A stretch of DNA of 62,000 nt from Phoronis australis (lineage: Eukaryota; Phoronida; Phoronidae), in assembly GCA_002633005.1 (NCBI GenBank), contig NMRA01000418.1, positions 183,173-245,172 of the forward strand. The letters run 5' to 3'. A program made the translations under genes and the position numbers. Every line of letters begins with the position of its first letter. The first letter of the stretch is position 1. Of this stretch, positions 12,301 through 25,123 are shown one piece after another. The notes under the pieces were generated by a model, which saw only the letters and a list, made by a program, of their open reading frames with translations, was not told the origin of the DNA and did no database searches.

Positions 12301-12889
12301 CACTTAAAGTAAACCTTAGCCTCCACAATTCATTGAGTGGCAAAGACTCAAACATTCCAAACACAAATACACCTGAATTTAAGTTCTTCAAACATACATT
12401 TTGTTGAACAACTCTCTGACCTAGAACTTGGCCGCTTGACAATAGGTGAATTAACTGCAATCCATATAGAACGCTGCATGGCTACTAAACGTCTGTGCAC
12501 TAGCTATGACAAGGTCGGGCTACATACCTCGACCAATTTGTAAATTTATTCACCGAAGACTACTCTGATGGCAACACAGCCATTATTGTCAAAATCTGCT
12601 GTACTTAATGAGCATTTTAGATAGCCATTTGGTGACACACTGAAATGTCTTGTAGCTATTCGCGCATCTGTTGTCGCCACCGGACTTTTTGAGTACTGCC
12701 TAACTTCAAAAGTTGTGCTCATTTCTTAAACCAAATTAAAACATAGTTGCCAAAAGTGTTCATGAATCTGCACTGGACAATATTTTGGACCAGACAACAT
12801 GTGCTTAACTTTTTGCAGAAGTCTGAAATAATTATTCACGGCAAACGTCACATACTGTCCGTCAAATAGCTGTTTCTGTCGGCTTGACA

Positions 12890-13110
12890 TGCCACGCTAG
12901 AAAATATAACATTTTCGTAAAATGTAACAACTGTTACATTTGACCTTGGTTAAAGCCTCTCCTAAAATGTAACAAGTTGTCATATTGCAAAGAAAATGAC
13001 CAAAATCACAAACAAGTGGTATCTGACATGGCCGGAGGTATTGGAGTATTTTTAGACGAGGAGTGGCGCCCAAAAAATTGAATACCTACCCATTTCGAGA
13101 GTGGGCTCGT
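12890..13110 (+). repeat. Dispersed repeat with GTAAAATGTAACA motifs, copy of 40610-40835
   Basis: Both copies begin with repeated GTAAAATGTAACA/TGTTACATTT inverted motifs, then share AGAAAATGACYAAAATCAC and a diverged tail ending TACCTA. Short internal inverted repeats suggest a MITE-like element. Confidence 0.65.
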
Positions 13111-14231
13111 ACTAAAACGTGACCCATTTAAAGACTAATTTGTGTAAAACCTCACATTTTTGCACATTGCCGTTCCAGAAATTCAAGAAAGGCACCTTTA
13201 CTTTTGTCGAAAATGACACCATTTTGCAGAGTATTTTTTCTATGAAAAAACACTTTTGGGATGCACTTTTCGTATACATCTTCTATAGGTATGCCCTCTG
13301 GGCTGACACGACGTGAATTTGGCTACCTATAATCATTTTTATTAGTATTACATTGCTACCACTTCTTATTAATACTATTACTACTGTCACTACATAATTA
13401 CTCGTTATTGTTTTCGTTATCATGATTATCATTATTATTTCTGATTTTATTTAACGAGGACACAATACATATTTAGCAAAGTGCTAATTAATGCATCATT
13501 AACATCAAGGATGTTAAAATCATCTCATTCATTGCTCAATTTTGTCATGGGGCTTTCCATAGTGGACAGCAAGTTCTGTTGCAATAGGATTTTAAAGGGG
13601 CTCCTAAGTTCAGCTTTAACGGTATTGTGAGGAACGCCTTCACAGTTGTGGCAGAGTACGCCTACTTTTTGGAATCGAGGAGGTTGAGATTTAAAATCTT
13701 GTTTAGACAAGCACCATATTCAAAAATTGATTATTTCTGAACTATCGGCAAGCACTGTAGTATTTGCAAATATAACTATGTCCATCTGTACGAAGAACTC
13801 AACTCAGACCGCAAAATTGTATCTTGTTGAAAACATTCGTGTGTTTAAGTTCAAAACTGTGTTACGTTGATCTCTGGAGGCAGACATTTTTCGAGAACAA
13901 ACGACTTGTCAGATGCTGTCACTGGGTCATCAGAATAGCGTGCAACGGAGTACAAGACAAGCAACTATTTTATGTAAGCTGAGCCGCAATCTTCATAGAA
14001 AAACACAGTGATTTAACAGAATAATTTGAACTAGGTTTCATTGAAAGTTGATTGTATGGAACAAAAACCGCCAACGTCGAAGTCAGAGATGTACAATATG
14101 AGCATTTAATGTAATGCTTAAAAAAGATTAAAATGCAATACATCATAAGGATTAATATACCAAATTCCCTTATCTGAAAGCTGCAACACAAAAATGGCGC
14201 CTCATGAAACATGGGACTTCAAGTCCATTAA
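13111..14231. other. No gene recognised
   Basis: AT-rich, with a short stretch rich in ATTATTA around 13340-13450. I see no supported exon, RNA or repeat match within the window. Confidence 0.4.
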
Positions 14232-14233
14232 TA

Positions 14234-15616
14234 CCGTATTCGCCGTAATAACCGCCCAGGACGCTTAGAAAAGTTCGGTTCAGGAAGGCGGTTGAAACCC
14301 GGTCTCCAAAACGGGTGAAATCGGAAGCTTAAAGATTCATCAAATTTACTCTCTGTGACGTATCTGTCATCTATGAAAGACTTTCAACAAAACTGTGGTG
14401 CATTGCTATCAAACTTTGCTACTAAATTATGATCATTTTACAGAAAATTGTGCTGAAATCCCAGGGCGAAAACTCGCCGACTGACTGCCGCAAAATCACT
14501 GTCTTAATGGCGACTTCAATGCTTGAATAAAAATGGTTTCGACTTAAGCAAATTACCTGAAATCTTCATTAAGTTTTCTAAGTAGCGTCCCTAAGATTTT
14601 TCTAAGTTCCCATGGAGTCTGGATTAATGGCAGGTTTTAGTACAAATCTGTGCAACATCGTGCCATGTACATGTTTGATCGGCAACACGGCTAGAAAAAT
14701 GTCTGGACGAACACACATGCTGTTGTCACGTGACATTTGTTTTGAAGTTCGTCTGTGTTTGTGAGTAAGCGAGCGTGTGTGTGTCACCAGAGTTCATTTG
14801 CCACAGCAGAGACCGTCTTTTGACAAGAGCCACGCAATCTAACGAGCTAGATGTGCATTGTGTCTAAAGAAATGAAATTTGCACAAGCAGTAGGCCTAAA
14901 CCAGAGCGTGTTTCATTCAGCACTTGCCGGTCTCATGTGCTAAAAACGTTCGACTTTTGTCTCGGTAAGGCCCATATTAGTCTCCGTGTAGCTGGATGCG
15001 TACATAGCTAACTATTTTCGGTGTAAGGGTGTGTAAGCATTCACTGTCGGTTGTAATTTTATCAGATATTCGGCTTAAAAACCCCAATTATGGTTAATCA
15101 AACAATCCATCTCAAAAATAACGCAAACATGTTTTATAGTATTAGGAATTGTCGGAAATTAGTGCCAATAGTCATTTCTTACCGATGCTATGCTACCCGT
15201 TTCATGAATGGATAGTTCCCGACTAATGTCTTTGATGACAGGTTCATATATGTAGCGCGCGCTTCCTGGCCACGTGCATTTAACACCGAGTTATTTTCAT
15301 TCATGAGACAGTCGATGTGTCTGTACTGAAAGGTAAGACCATAGTGGGACACGGTCGTCGCGAGAGTAGCAACGCTGTGTTACTTTGAACTGCGATGGTC
15401 ACGACTAAATACAAACGTAGTAGTGCCGCTGGTGGTCTAGAAGAAACGTGCAAAATTTTCTTGATAAATTGAAGACGTTACTGTAGCCAAGTTTTAGGAC
15501 TGTAGGTTCGTCATTGTTCGCACGCACACGTTCATGGACTGGGCGCTTATTTCAGCAAAGTCTGAAAACGCGTGGGGGGCTCATCGGGGCATGGTCGGTT
15601 ATTACGGCGAATTCGG
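14234..15616 (+). mobile_element. TA-target TIR element (CCGTATTC family), 1.38 kb
   Basis: Bounded by TA on both sides (14232-14233 and 15617-15618). The left end is CCGTATTCGCCGTAATAAC; the right end is its inverted complement, with decay (TTATTACGGCGAATTCGG). It is closely similar over the whole length to 59334-60745. No long ORF is present, so it is probably non-autonomous. A TA duplication is typical of Tc1/mariner-like and some other superfamilies; the class cannot be fixed without the transposase. Confidence 0.8.
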
Positions 15617-15678
15617 TAATAGAATTCCAATCCTTATCCTTATTTATATTTACTTCAAACTAACCCGTGCGAAATATG

Positions 15679-16320
15679 TTACCATGGTTGACCATGGTTA
15701 AGCACGGCAAAGCACAGTCAACCATGGTTAAACCATGGTTAAACAAGGTTGACCGTGCTTGACCTTGCTTCTGACTATGGTCAACCACGGTCAAACCATT
15801 GCCAACCATGGTTACCTTTCCAGAAATGGCCAACCATGGTTGACTTATGCTTCTGACCATGGTCAACCATGGTCGAACCACTGTCAAACCACGCTCAACC
15901 ATGGTTGCCCACTTTTAAAATGGCCAACTATGGTTGACTATGCTTCTGACCATAGTCAACCATGGTCGAACCACTGTCAAACCACGGTCAACCAAGGTTG
16001 CCCACTTCTAAAATGGCCAACCATGGTTGACTATGCTTCTGACCATAGTCAAGCATGGTCAAACCACTGTCAAACCACGGTCAACCATGGTTGCCCATTT
16101 CTAAAATGGACAACCATGGTTGACTGGGCATTTGACCATGGTCACCATGGTCAAACCATAGTCAACCATTGTTGTCTTGGTCCATTAGAGGCAATCATGG
16201 TTAACTATGCTTTCAACCATGGTCAAACATGCTCAGAAATATATGGTCAACCGTGATCGCCTTTCCCAGTGATTGACAACCATGGCTGATCATGCTTTGC
16301 CTATGGTCAAACTCGTCCCA
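15679..16320. repeat. CCATGG-rich minisatellite, about 93-bp unit
   Basis: AAATGGCCAACCATGGTTGA recurs near 15823, 15917, 16011 and 16104. Within units, short palindromes such as ACCATGGT and GGTCAACCATGGTTGACC alternate. Because 93 is divisible by three, the array reads as 31-residue repeats without stops on both strands (165 codons at 15759-16256). This is an arithmetic consequence, not evidence of a gene. Confidence 0.9.
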
Positions 16321-16554
16321 ACTAGCAGGTCTTGTTTAGGAGATCAGGTTACACATATGACACTCTTGAACAGAGAGTAATGTCAAATAGTTTGTGTCTT
16401 GCCTACAAAATGAAATGGAAAATACTGGCCAAAATTGAATTTGCCAAATAAAAACAATGAAAGTGGTCAGGGAGGTGAAAACTGTGAGAAACTCATTAAC
16501 ATATTAAATGGAATTGTTCTAACACAACAAAAACCACATGAAAAATTGCACATA

Positions 16555-16960
16555 ACACGTAGTTCCGGAAGTACTGGAAGCCTATTGTTTTCAAAATCGG
16601 ATCCAAGATGGCGGCTGTGGCGGCCATTTTGTTTTCATTTAAAGGTTCAAATGCTTCTGGAGGCTACAATTTTTTAAGTAAAAAGCTAAGAATCGGCACA
16701 GTAAATGGACCGGAAGTTTGCTATTGGTATACCGGAAATTGTTTCATTCCGGTTAAAGATGGCCGAAATATCGGCGATCGCGCATGCGCACCTCAATTTT
16801 GGCCTAAAAACGTTTTCTCCTGCAGAGGGCGCATTATAAGACCAATTCCTTCCAATTTTTACAGGTATTAGTTTCTTATGACATGCTATTATACAAAGCC
16901 AAAAAACCGGAAGTTGCTTTCAAGATGGCGGAACTGGCCCATGTTGACCCATTTTCAGTC
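16555..16960 (+). repeat. Dispersed repeat carrying AAGATGGCGG and GCGCATGCGC motifs
   Basis: Contains CCAAGATGGCGGCTGTGGCGG near 16604, CAAGATGGCGGAACTGGCC near 16921, several CCGGAA repeats and GCGATCGCGCATGCGCACC near 16774. A diverged relative lies at 20480-20640. The motifs match known YY1 and NRF1 site consensus (established knowledge), but promoter activity is only inference. Confidence 0.5.
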
Positions 16961-17269
16961 GTGCTGGAGTGTGATTCTAAACGGGAAGAGAAAAAGACGT
17001 GATTTTTTGCATTTGGATTCTTTCAAAGATATTTTTTCAAATGGCCTGTAACAATTTTTTTCTCAGACTTACCGTTGTTGAGTTATTTGGATTTGAATTT
17101 CTTTAAAAAAACTCAAAATGTCATTTTTTTCGAAAAATTTACGGAATTAGGCGATACCATCAGTTTAGACAGAATATTGAACAGGCTTTCATCTTTTGTT
17201 TTTATTACCTTGTCATCATTCTAACATCACCGTCTAATTCAAAGCGAACTATTTTTTATTTTGGTTAAA

Positions 17270-18330
17270 CTGTCACTTATTACTGAAATAGACACAAGAC
17301 TACGAGATGCATTGTGTATTATAGAGGTTTGCCATGGCCAGTGGTCAGCTGCCTGGGTTCTGTTCTTCATGAGCCACACTACATAGATTATAGAGAGTCA
17401 TAAAGTTTGAGCTGAAAGCACAGTGGGACAAATGGTATAGTGTCATCAGCCAGCACAGATCTCAAGAGTGGCTGACATGAATGACTGAGGAAGGAAAGTG
17501 GAGCAAACATTGACCCCTGTGCAAAACCAGTGAGGATTATAGCCTGTAGTGAAGATTGACTTGAGAAAGTCTATTAGTGACCGTAAGTACTTCAAAGTTT
17601 CCATTCATTTTGTTGAATTTTTTTAATCCCTGAGCTTTAACAGAGAATTAAATAAGTGGCCTCACATACATTTCTTCTGTTTCTGGTATCCGGAACAAGT
17701 GAAAACTGCAGTTACATTAAAAAACCATGTGGTTATATATAGATTGATGCGAAATCACGTGATGAGAAAATTATGTTGAATTGGCATTGTTATCCGTGCT
17801 TTCTACTGATTGCTTTTTGCGTCAGGGAAAAAAGCTTTCTGGAAGTTTTCCTTTTTCTGGAATTTCATAAGATGCAGCGGATTTTAGCACAATCATCCTT
17901 ATTAATGCTCTTAATCAAAATGTTAATTGTTCGTAAGTTATGGCTGATTAACTAAGAAAGAATTTCTGTATTTTCGAATCAAAAATTAATAAAAAAATCC
18001 TATTCATTTACTTAATCTCATCTAACTGGACTTTCTCAATTTTTCTTTAGTATAACAGAAGAATTTGAAAACATGAATGATGAAGTGAAAAAACTCAGAT
18101 GGCGAATGAAAGTACTTGAGAGCCAACCACCACCACCAACACTACTGTGACGGTCCTCAATTCCTGTGGTGGGCCAAAGTCAATGGAGGATGACAAGTCT
18201 ATATTCTAAAAAGTGTGGACCCCAAGTGCTGATTAGACCTTGAATAGCCTGTATTTAAGGATTTGGAGTCGCACTTTGATTCTGCTTTTCTGGCAGCCAA
18301 TACTTTGCTCCTGCAGCTCTTTATACCCCC
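17270..18330 (+). repeat. Dispersed repeat with fossil exon, copy of 44600-45390
   Basis: Shared with 45 kb in order: TTAACTAAGAAAGMATT, TCTAACTG, a pyrimidine tract ending TTTAGTA, then GAAGAMTTTGAAAACATG and ATGATGAAGTGAAAA. Further on are TTTAAAGATTTGG-like and TTTTCWGRCAGC matches. The part after the TTTAG looks like a former exon (EEFENMNDEVKKLRWRMK, then a stop), possibly the coiled coil of a transposase. Both copies are broken. The element type is unknown. Confidence 0.6.
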
Positions 18331-20237
18331 AATGCCCCAATGCCTCATAACACATACTATCAAAAGCCAAATGTGTGGACATATTGTATGGACTTTTTTT
18401 GCTCTGAGAGGAAAGACGGTTTTCACCTGGACCTAGAAGACATAACTGCAAAGGCTCAAGCAATACAAAAAGTATAAGTTAAAAAATCCATAACTTTGAA
18501 GTGGGACAAGTTAAAAAATGAATATCCTTCAAGCAAAGTCACGATGGACTCATAGTTTTGTAAATGTGAATAGGAACACTTTGTTGTATTTATAAAGTAC
18601 TTTACACACTAGGCAAAACATATTTCACGTTTTGCACAGATGAAATATTTTGGGAAATGTCAATTTTAATTTTGAATTGCTTTACCAATTGTTGTAAGTT
18701 TTGGTTCTTCATGATGATGCTCGGTGTCAAAGCAGAAAGTTGTTGGTGCCATATATTTTACAAAATACTGCAGTTTTTTTAAGTTTAGATTTTGCTTTAT
18801 AACATTGGGGTGCTATTTTTAACATTCAAAGAGTCAATTGTTCTAAGTGGTTACTATTGTCTTGGTCCAGTTCTAAAGGAAGAAATAGAAGTATTATGTA
18901 GAATGCAAACACTTGTTTTCAATATTTCAAGTGAAGTTGGGAATTGGAACCTTTTAGTGAGTTAGACCTTGCTAACGTAATTTGATGAGCTTGAGACATT
19001 TCACTTGAAACTCAACAGGAAATTTGCTTACGTGGTGTATGTTATTGTATAGTGGACTTTAGTCTATACCTGTAATTGTCAGTTCACATGCATGACTTTA
19101 TGACCACGGTTAAGGTGGCACTGAATAGTTAGGCTGCGGCCGCGGCCAATTTGCACTCCAAAAATATAGAAATTTTGGGGTAGGCCAAGTTTGGGGGCAT
19201 TTTGAAGGTGGGCATTGCACGTAGGCTCAGTGAATGTGGTTTGTTTGTATTTGTGAACATGCTGCAAATAAAAAAGGGCCACTTTCTTGGCTGTAGCTGC
19301 ACTCTTCTTCAAGATGGCGGCCCCCNNNNNNNNNNNNNNNNNNNNNNNNNNNNNNNNNNNNNNNNNNNNNNNNNNNNNNNNNNNNNNNNNNNNNNNNNNN
19401 NNNNNNNNNNNNNNNNNNNNNNNNNNNNNNNNNNNNNNNNNNNNNNNNNNNNNNNNNNNNNNNNNNNNNNNNTGCACATTCACAGAGATCATTCAACTAT
19501 ATTGTTTTTGTACTATAACATATTTCTGGTGTATTATGCAAACAAGCTGTATTTTACACCATTAGTCAATGTTTTAGTCATTGAGGCACAAATTTTGCCC
19601 AGTCTCAAGTGTTTTGTGTTATTTTTATTGCCTGACAATGCCAGAATAACTTCCTAGTAACATTCAGACTTAGTTTGCATTTTTGCCACTAGGTGTCTCT
19701 ACGTTTTTTAAATTTCACTGTTTACAATTAATTGACAATAGTAAAACGTGTAACTTGAATTTAATATTGTTCAATACAATGGCACTGATGGGACCATATT
19801 ACTTGTTTTACAAAAAAAGTCGCCAAAACTGTTGTTTTTACAAATATAAGTTTACTAAGCTCTTTGGTGATTATTATGTAACTTCAAACTCAAATTTCTC
19901 AAAAATGTGCAACTTTATATGTGGGAACTTTTTAGATTTTGAAAGCACTCTAATAAATGAATTAAAAAACACCAAAATAAAATTGCCCCACTAATGTATT
20001 AACAAAAACCATTTTCTAGAGGCCCTACAAAATCTGGCCCACCGACTAATTCAGATGTTTTCCTCTTTTCAATAGGACGTCTCGTGTTCAATTTATCCAC
20101 GATGTTCTGAAGATGATGTTAATATCTGGATTCAATTTTGCTGCACTTTTGTTGGTTTACAGTGTACCTACGGAACACGAATATTTCATACTTATTTTTA
20201 CATCTGCATTCACCATCAACATGGTCATTATTGTTAC
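18331..20237. other. No gene recognised (contains assembly gap)
   Basis: AT-rich flank on both sides of the gap. Open frames crossing the gap consist mostly of unknown residues and are not genes. Confidence 0.4.
19326..19472. other. Assembly gap, 147 N
   Basis: A run of N bases directly after AAGATGGCGGCCCCC. The GC-rich edge suggests a sequencing drop-out of GC-rich or repetitive DNA. Confidence 1.
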
Positions 20238-20302
<65 letters not shown>

Positions 20303-20312
20303 CCACCACCAT
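20238..20312. repeat. ATC trinucleotide microsatellite
   Basis: An almost pure run of CAT/ATC (about 21 units) followed by CACCACCACC. It produces apparent poly-Ile, poly-Ser or poly-Asp frames on both strands. Confidence 0.97.
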
Positions 20313-20479
20313 CTCTCGTCATCATCCCCAGTGTAGTCTTTTCATCAATTTCGCCAAGTATGTTGCTCTGACACCAATTTTTTGTTTCTTTGTTTGTAGG
20401 ATACAAGTCACATTTTTACTGATCTCCACGCAATTTACACATAACCAGTTGTTCCAGATGGACTGGATGCAAATTGTTT

Positions 20480-20640
20480 TTTGTAATGATAGTATTCCAG
20501 AAGGTGGACGTAGTGGCCATTTTCGTTTCAAATTCAGCTTCAAATGTCCTAGAAGCCCTACATGTAATGTTTGACATACGTGACTGAAAATCGGGTACCA
20601 GAAGTGTAGTACAGATGTGCCGGAAATCAATTACAAATTT
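20480..20640 (+). repeat. Diverged relative of the 16.6-kb repeat
   Basis: TGGCCATTTTCGTTTCAAATT, TTCAAATGTCCTAGAAGCC and a downstream CCGGAAAT stretch align to 16620-16750. It is non-coding. Confidence 0.5.
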
Positions 20641-23109
20641 TGTAAAAGTTCCTGTTATAAAACTAAACCTGCCATTTCTAAATGAACAAGTATAACTTCA
20701 TATACTGTAGGGTAATTGATTCTGAGAGTGACTTGAGTTATTACGAATCATATCAAAACTGTACTTTCTAATGAAGTCTTTTGAATATTTTTTTTTTCAA
20801 AAAAGACCATTCCTAACGCTAAAAATTCATTGAATTGAGTGACAAAAAGCCACAAACAATCTGATTTTGATGCGCTTGTATCATTTAATAATTACACAAC
20901 TTAAAACATGAGATCTTAAGTTATCATTGGTAACTGACATTAGACAATTTATTATTTTTCAGTTATCCCATTAAGTATAGTTGACTCTCGAATACAGATT
21001 TTATAGTGTTTTAGGGTCCTAAATTCTGGAATAAATGTGGTGAGGTAGGCATGATTAAAAGTTTGTTCTCGTAGATTGTAACACGTTACCTATCAGAAAC
21101 ATCACTGGTTTCAAGGTAAGTGATTTGATACCTTAACAGTAGAAGCCAACTCAGCGAAATTGAGTGTCCTCAAAACGACAGGTAATTACACTGCAGGGCA
21201 AGTAAAAAGATTCTTGTCTTGACTCACCCCACTTCTTGAGTGCCGATCCAGACGCGGATTGCCCAGGTGGAAGGTCTGTTAGTCTCTGCGTTTTCCATTT
21301 TGGAAGACGTGAGACGCGTTGCCTACGGTTGCGCGCAATTAACTGTTTAACTCGGGCTTACAAAATTTATCTTTCATACGTTCAGCCCTTTGTAGAACCA
21401 TGTATTATACATAACGAGTACCTATGGTAGGATTCATGAAAAGTAGGAAAATCGTTTAGGTGGATGTGGTATTTCAGGGGAAGAATTCCGCTGTTGGTTC
21501 CCCCAGTTATGTTTCATGAAAAATAGCTAGGAAAGTTTTAAGTAAACTGTGTTGCATAAGGTTGTTGACAGAACTGCATTGTTGGAGATAACTCTCTGAT
21601 GGAATATTTCCCCAGCAAATTTCGGAAAATGTTAATCTTATTAGGAATGATTTCAACCTTGGACTGATGAGGTGTTGTTCATTGTTGTATTTGATTGAAA
21701 ATCTTTCGCATCCAATAGCTTTCGTGGTTGGGTATTTGTCGCAGGTATAATTTTAAGGTCGCGCCCCGCGTCATTGGCGCATAAAAATTTCCATTGACGC
21801 TCTGGAGTTGCTTTTCTTGGGCCAACTAGCACATTAAATTTGTGTCGATTGAGCATGATTTTCCTGTAGCTTCTCTAAGTTGATTTGAGACCACGCACAT
21901 GTAGGTCAATTGATCCAAGTGCATCTTTACGTAAAATGATCCATGTTATCATCTGCTTTCCGTGGGCGATATCACTGGATATCTACACTAAAATATAGAA
22001 AATTTGGCCTCGCTGACGTCTTTGCCGGGCTGTCAGAGTTGTTTCGTTTTCAAGTTATTTGCTGAATCCTACTATCCACAAATTCATTTTAAAATTAATA
22101 TTCATTTGTTTCAGCTGTTGGTAATCTGAGTTTCAAGGCTTTTAAGACTATGGATTTTCTTTGTCCGTGAACTAAAGGTTGAATGAAGATTGTCTGTAAA
22201 CAATATCTGTCTACAACACCTTACAATGCAATGCAGACAGGAGGGCCTATGCTTGAAAGGACCGGGTGTGTCTATGACAGCAATCTGAGGTTTAATCAGA
22301 AAGTAGAATGAAACATGAACCAAGACTGGTTTAGAGGTTAATAACAGACTGGCTGAAATCCAAGATTAGTGACTTGTTGGAGACTGTGGGTCACTGAACT
22401 ATTCAAAGGTTGATGGTCCGTCTATTCCAAAAATGCAAAGTAAATGCAAATATTGTTTAGTATATTTTATTACTTTTGAGGCCTTTTCATTCTGACCTAA
22501 CTCCGATCTGAGCGGAGCGTCGAAGTAAACTGCAGGTAACTAAACCGTTCATACTGGCTTAGGTAGTTAGACTTCGAAATAAACTGCAGGTAACACTGTT
22601 GCAAGTGATGTAGTATGATTAATGCACATACAATTATTCATGAAAATTTTGGATTGCCATGCATTTTTCACAAGTTATGGAGTTTGTTTCATTTGATTTA
22701 GCCTGAGGAATGAGAAAGTTGGAGTTATGATACAGTGATAAGCACATTCTATGTAGAAGTTGCTAAATTAGTGTTTGCTTAGAATTTGTTTTTAAAATAC
22801 ATTCCTTGTTACATTTTATGGAATTCATGAACTAGTGTAAAAATTTGAAAAAGATTTTTATGCCATACATTCTTTAGACATTGTTTTACATACGCTATGA
22901 ACATTAGCCTTTATATCAAGTCTTTGTCTTTAGCTAGATATATCTTCTAAAACACTTCCTTGCATGCTCACTGCTTTCATTTTCATGTAACAACATGTCA
23001 TTATTTAATTTAATAAATATCTGTGTTACGGTCTTAACGTTTGTGTTCTGTTTGTGATGTTCAATGCAGCCTGTTCTGTTTTAGCTAGTCAAGGGCTTTG
23101 ACTTTGTTG
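20641..23109. other. No gene recognised
   Basis: AT-rich. A small internal duplication (CGAARTAAACTGCAGGTAAC near 22521 and 22575) is the only structure noticed. I found no open frame with splice support. Confidence 0.4.
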
Positions 23110-24998
23110 CAATATAAGGGTCTTGAGGAGAATTATTGCTAAGCCCATGAAAAATGTGTTTAATGCTGAGAATCACGGTTGTTTAACAGTTGACAAATCA
23201 GAATAATTGGTGAATGAAAAGGTCAAATTTTCAGAAGCAAAATGCACCTAATGACCCATGTTTGCACTAAATGACCTGAAACTTTGAATTCCAAATTTAA
23301 TTACCTGTGTCAATCAGACCTGTGAATGTGAAGTGTCTAGCTCAAAATCTGAGTTTGCACCTAATTACCTTTGGCTTGTTTAACCTGATTGGATGACCCG
23401 ATGACTTATAAAAGTAATTTTTATGCGCCCACATATTTATATGTGGACGCATTATGCCGTCATTTCTGTCCGTCCGTCTGTCCGTCCGTCCGTCGTCCGT
23501 CCGTCCGGGCGGCGTCCGTCCGGCGTCCGTCTCCAAAACCCTTTGACATACGTTCATGAAATTTGGCACATATGTTCCATTCATGAATGGGACGGCATGT
23601 GCGAACTTTCGGACGGATCCGACTACCGGTGTGCCCCCTATTGGCAATTTTAGTTTTTTACGCTTACCTTTGTATCTTCAAAAGTCCTGAACGGATTTTC
23701 ATGAAATTTGGTATGTAGGCACCTTGTAGTGAGATGACGCTATCCTGCCGTTTTCGGATGGATTCGACATAGTTTGCGCCACCTAGTGGCCATTTTTACT
23801 GTTTTCGAGTCTGTTTTTGTGCTTCCACCCCTCTATCAACCAAACCGCTCAAAGGATGATTGTGAAAATTGGCATGTATGTGCTTACTATGTAGAGGACG
23901 GTTGACGATGATTTTCCGACGATTTCGACTACTGTGGCGCCTCCTAGTGGCAGTTTTGTTTTTTTGCGCCCATGGCTGTATCTCCCAAACCGTTTGCAGG
24001 ATCTTTACTAAATTTAGCAAGTGTATTTATGTGATGTTGACAACGGACGATGACGACTTTAGGATGATTCTGATTACCGGTATGCCTCTAGTGGCAATTT
24101 TAGTATTTGCCTCTAGTGGCAATTTTAGTATTTTACATTGACCTCTGTATTTTCATAGGTCTTTAGGTGTATACTTTGTGTTACTTCGTGACTGTGAAGG
24201 AAAAGTTCCAAGTAGAAATTTGTTTCTGGCATTCTAATGCTGTGCTAATCTCGTATGTTGGTAAATTTGTTTTTAATTCTATGTTTCTGTGGTGATTTAA
24301 GCAACTGGTGTATAGGATGTGCTTGTATTATGAAGATTACTCACATTTTGCCCCTAGCCTATTGAGGAGACAATGACCATGCCTTTCCATTTTGCAAAGT
24401 ATGCCCTCTACTGGCCATTTTATGGTCCAATAAACAACCCTAGAAGGATACCGTATGCGGTGCAATTGTGGGCGCATTTCAACGCTCCGCGTTGCTCTTG
24501 TTTAATTGCCTTATTGTCTTATACCTTTGTACCGAGTTTGAAAAGAATAGCTCTAAAACTGAAGGAGTTAGCATTTTGAAAATTATATGACCGTTGCACA
24601 AAACGACCTCTTCCGGCGAAATATGGAATATGATTATATAACGAATCAAAATTTATGTACTGTCAAAAATCACATGCTGATTTTAAAGAACGTGCCTGCA
24701 ACCAATTTGGAGTTATTAAGCCTCAAAATTGGTCGGAAGAAGAAAAAGAAAAAGAATATGAATAAGAATTGGAAAGATTATTGTCACAGCGTGACAACAA
24801 TGGACTCTGCGAGTGCATACTACAGGAATTGTCATGGAAAATCATTGACAACAACCTGTTTACTAAGGAATTCTTTTAAACTGTAGGAGAAATTACATCT
24901 TATGTCTTATGTTTTGATGACCTTTGCACTAATTGACCCCTTCTGGTGCATTATGAGCCCTGATGAGGGAATAAGTGTAAAGTAGATTAAAAGTGTGC
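23110..24998 (+). repeat. TGACCT-rich complex repeat, left portion
   Basis: Subunits contain AATGCACCTAATGACC, TGACCTGAAACTTTG, ATGACCTTTGCAC and TTCCGGTGCATTA, shared with 29882-32610. The copy is interrupted at 23422/24501 by a GCGCCCACA element, and ends at 24998 where a TTAA transposon has landed. The sequence resumes in register at 29882. It is probably tandem or higher-order repeat DNA with no coding frame. Confidence 0.8.
23423..24500 (+). mobile_element. GCGCCCACA-family element with defined insertion site
   Basis: Starts with a 30-bp palindrome (23423-23452) made of ATGCGCCCACATA and its near complement, followed by a GTCC microsatellite at 23467-23530. It ends with GTGGGCGCATTTC and a small hairpin, AACGC-TCC-GCGTT, then TGCTCTTG. 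The host repeat reads GTAATTTTT before and TTAATTGCC after, and an intact empty site lies near 30562 (GTAATTTTTTAAATTG). So the ends are well placed. No transposase frame is seen; the class is unknown. Confidence 0.75.
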
Positions 24999-25123
24999 TT
25001 AAAAGGGGACTGTAGTCAAAATAATGTTGCAGTTACTCGGTTCTAACATACAAATAAAACTCACATGTGCCTGACTTGCGTGCCAAACAAAAGCCGATTC
25101 GTATTCATGGTCAAAACACTGAG

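Noticed and set aside
15759-16256. 165-codon plus-strand open frame
   Set aside because: It is entirely the 93-bp minisatellite. The period is a multiple of three, so stops are absent by repetition; the opposite strand is also partly open.
19079-19657. Frames of 89-151 codons spanning 19.1-19.7 kb
   Set aside because: They cross the 147-N gap, so most of the supposed open frame is unknown sequence.
20113-20574. 153-codon frame with poly-Ile, and opposite poly-Asp and poly-Ser frames
   Set aside because: Produced by the ATC microsatellite; no flanking protein domain.
23467-23530. CRISPR-like short repeats
   Set aside because: The GTCC run is a simple microsatellite without spacers, and the genome is eukaryotic.
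23423-24500. Helitron
   Set aside because: The terminal hairpin is suggestive, but there is no 5' TC or 3' CTRR end and no rolling-circle protein.
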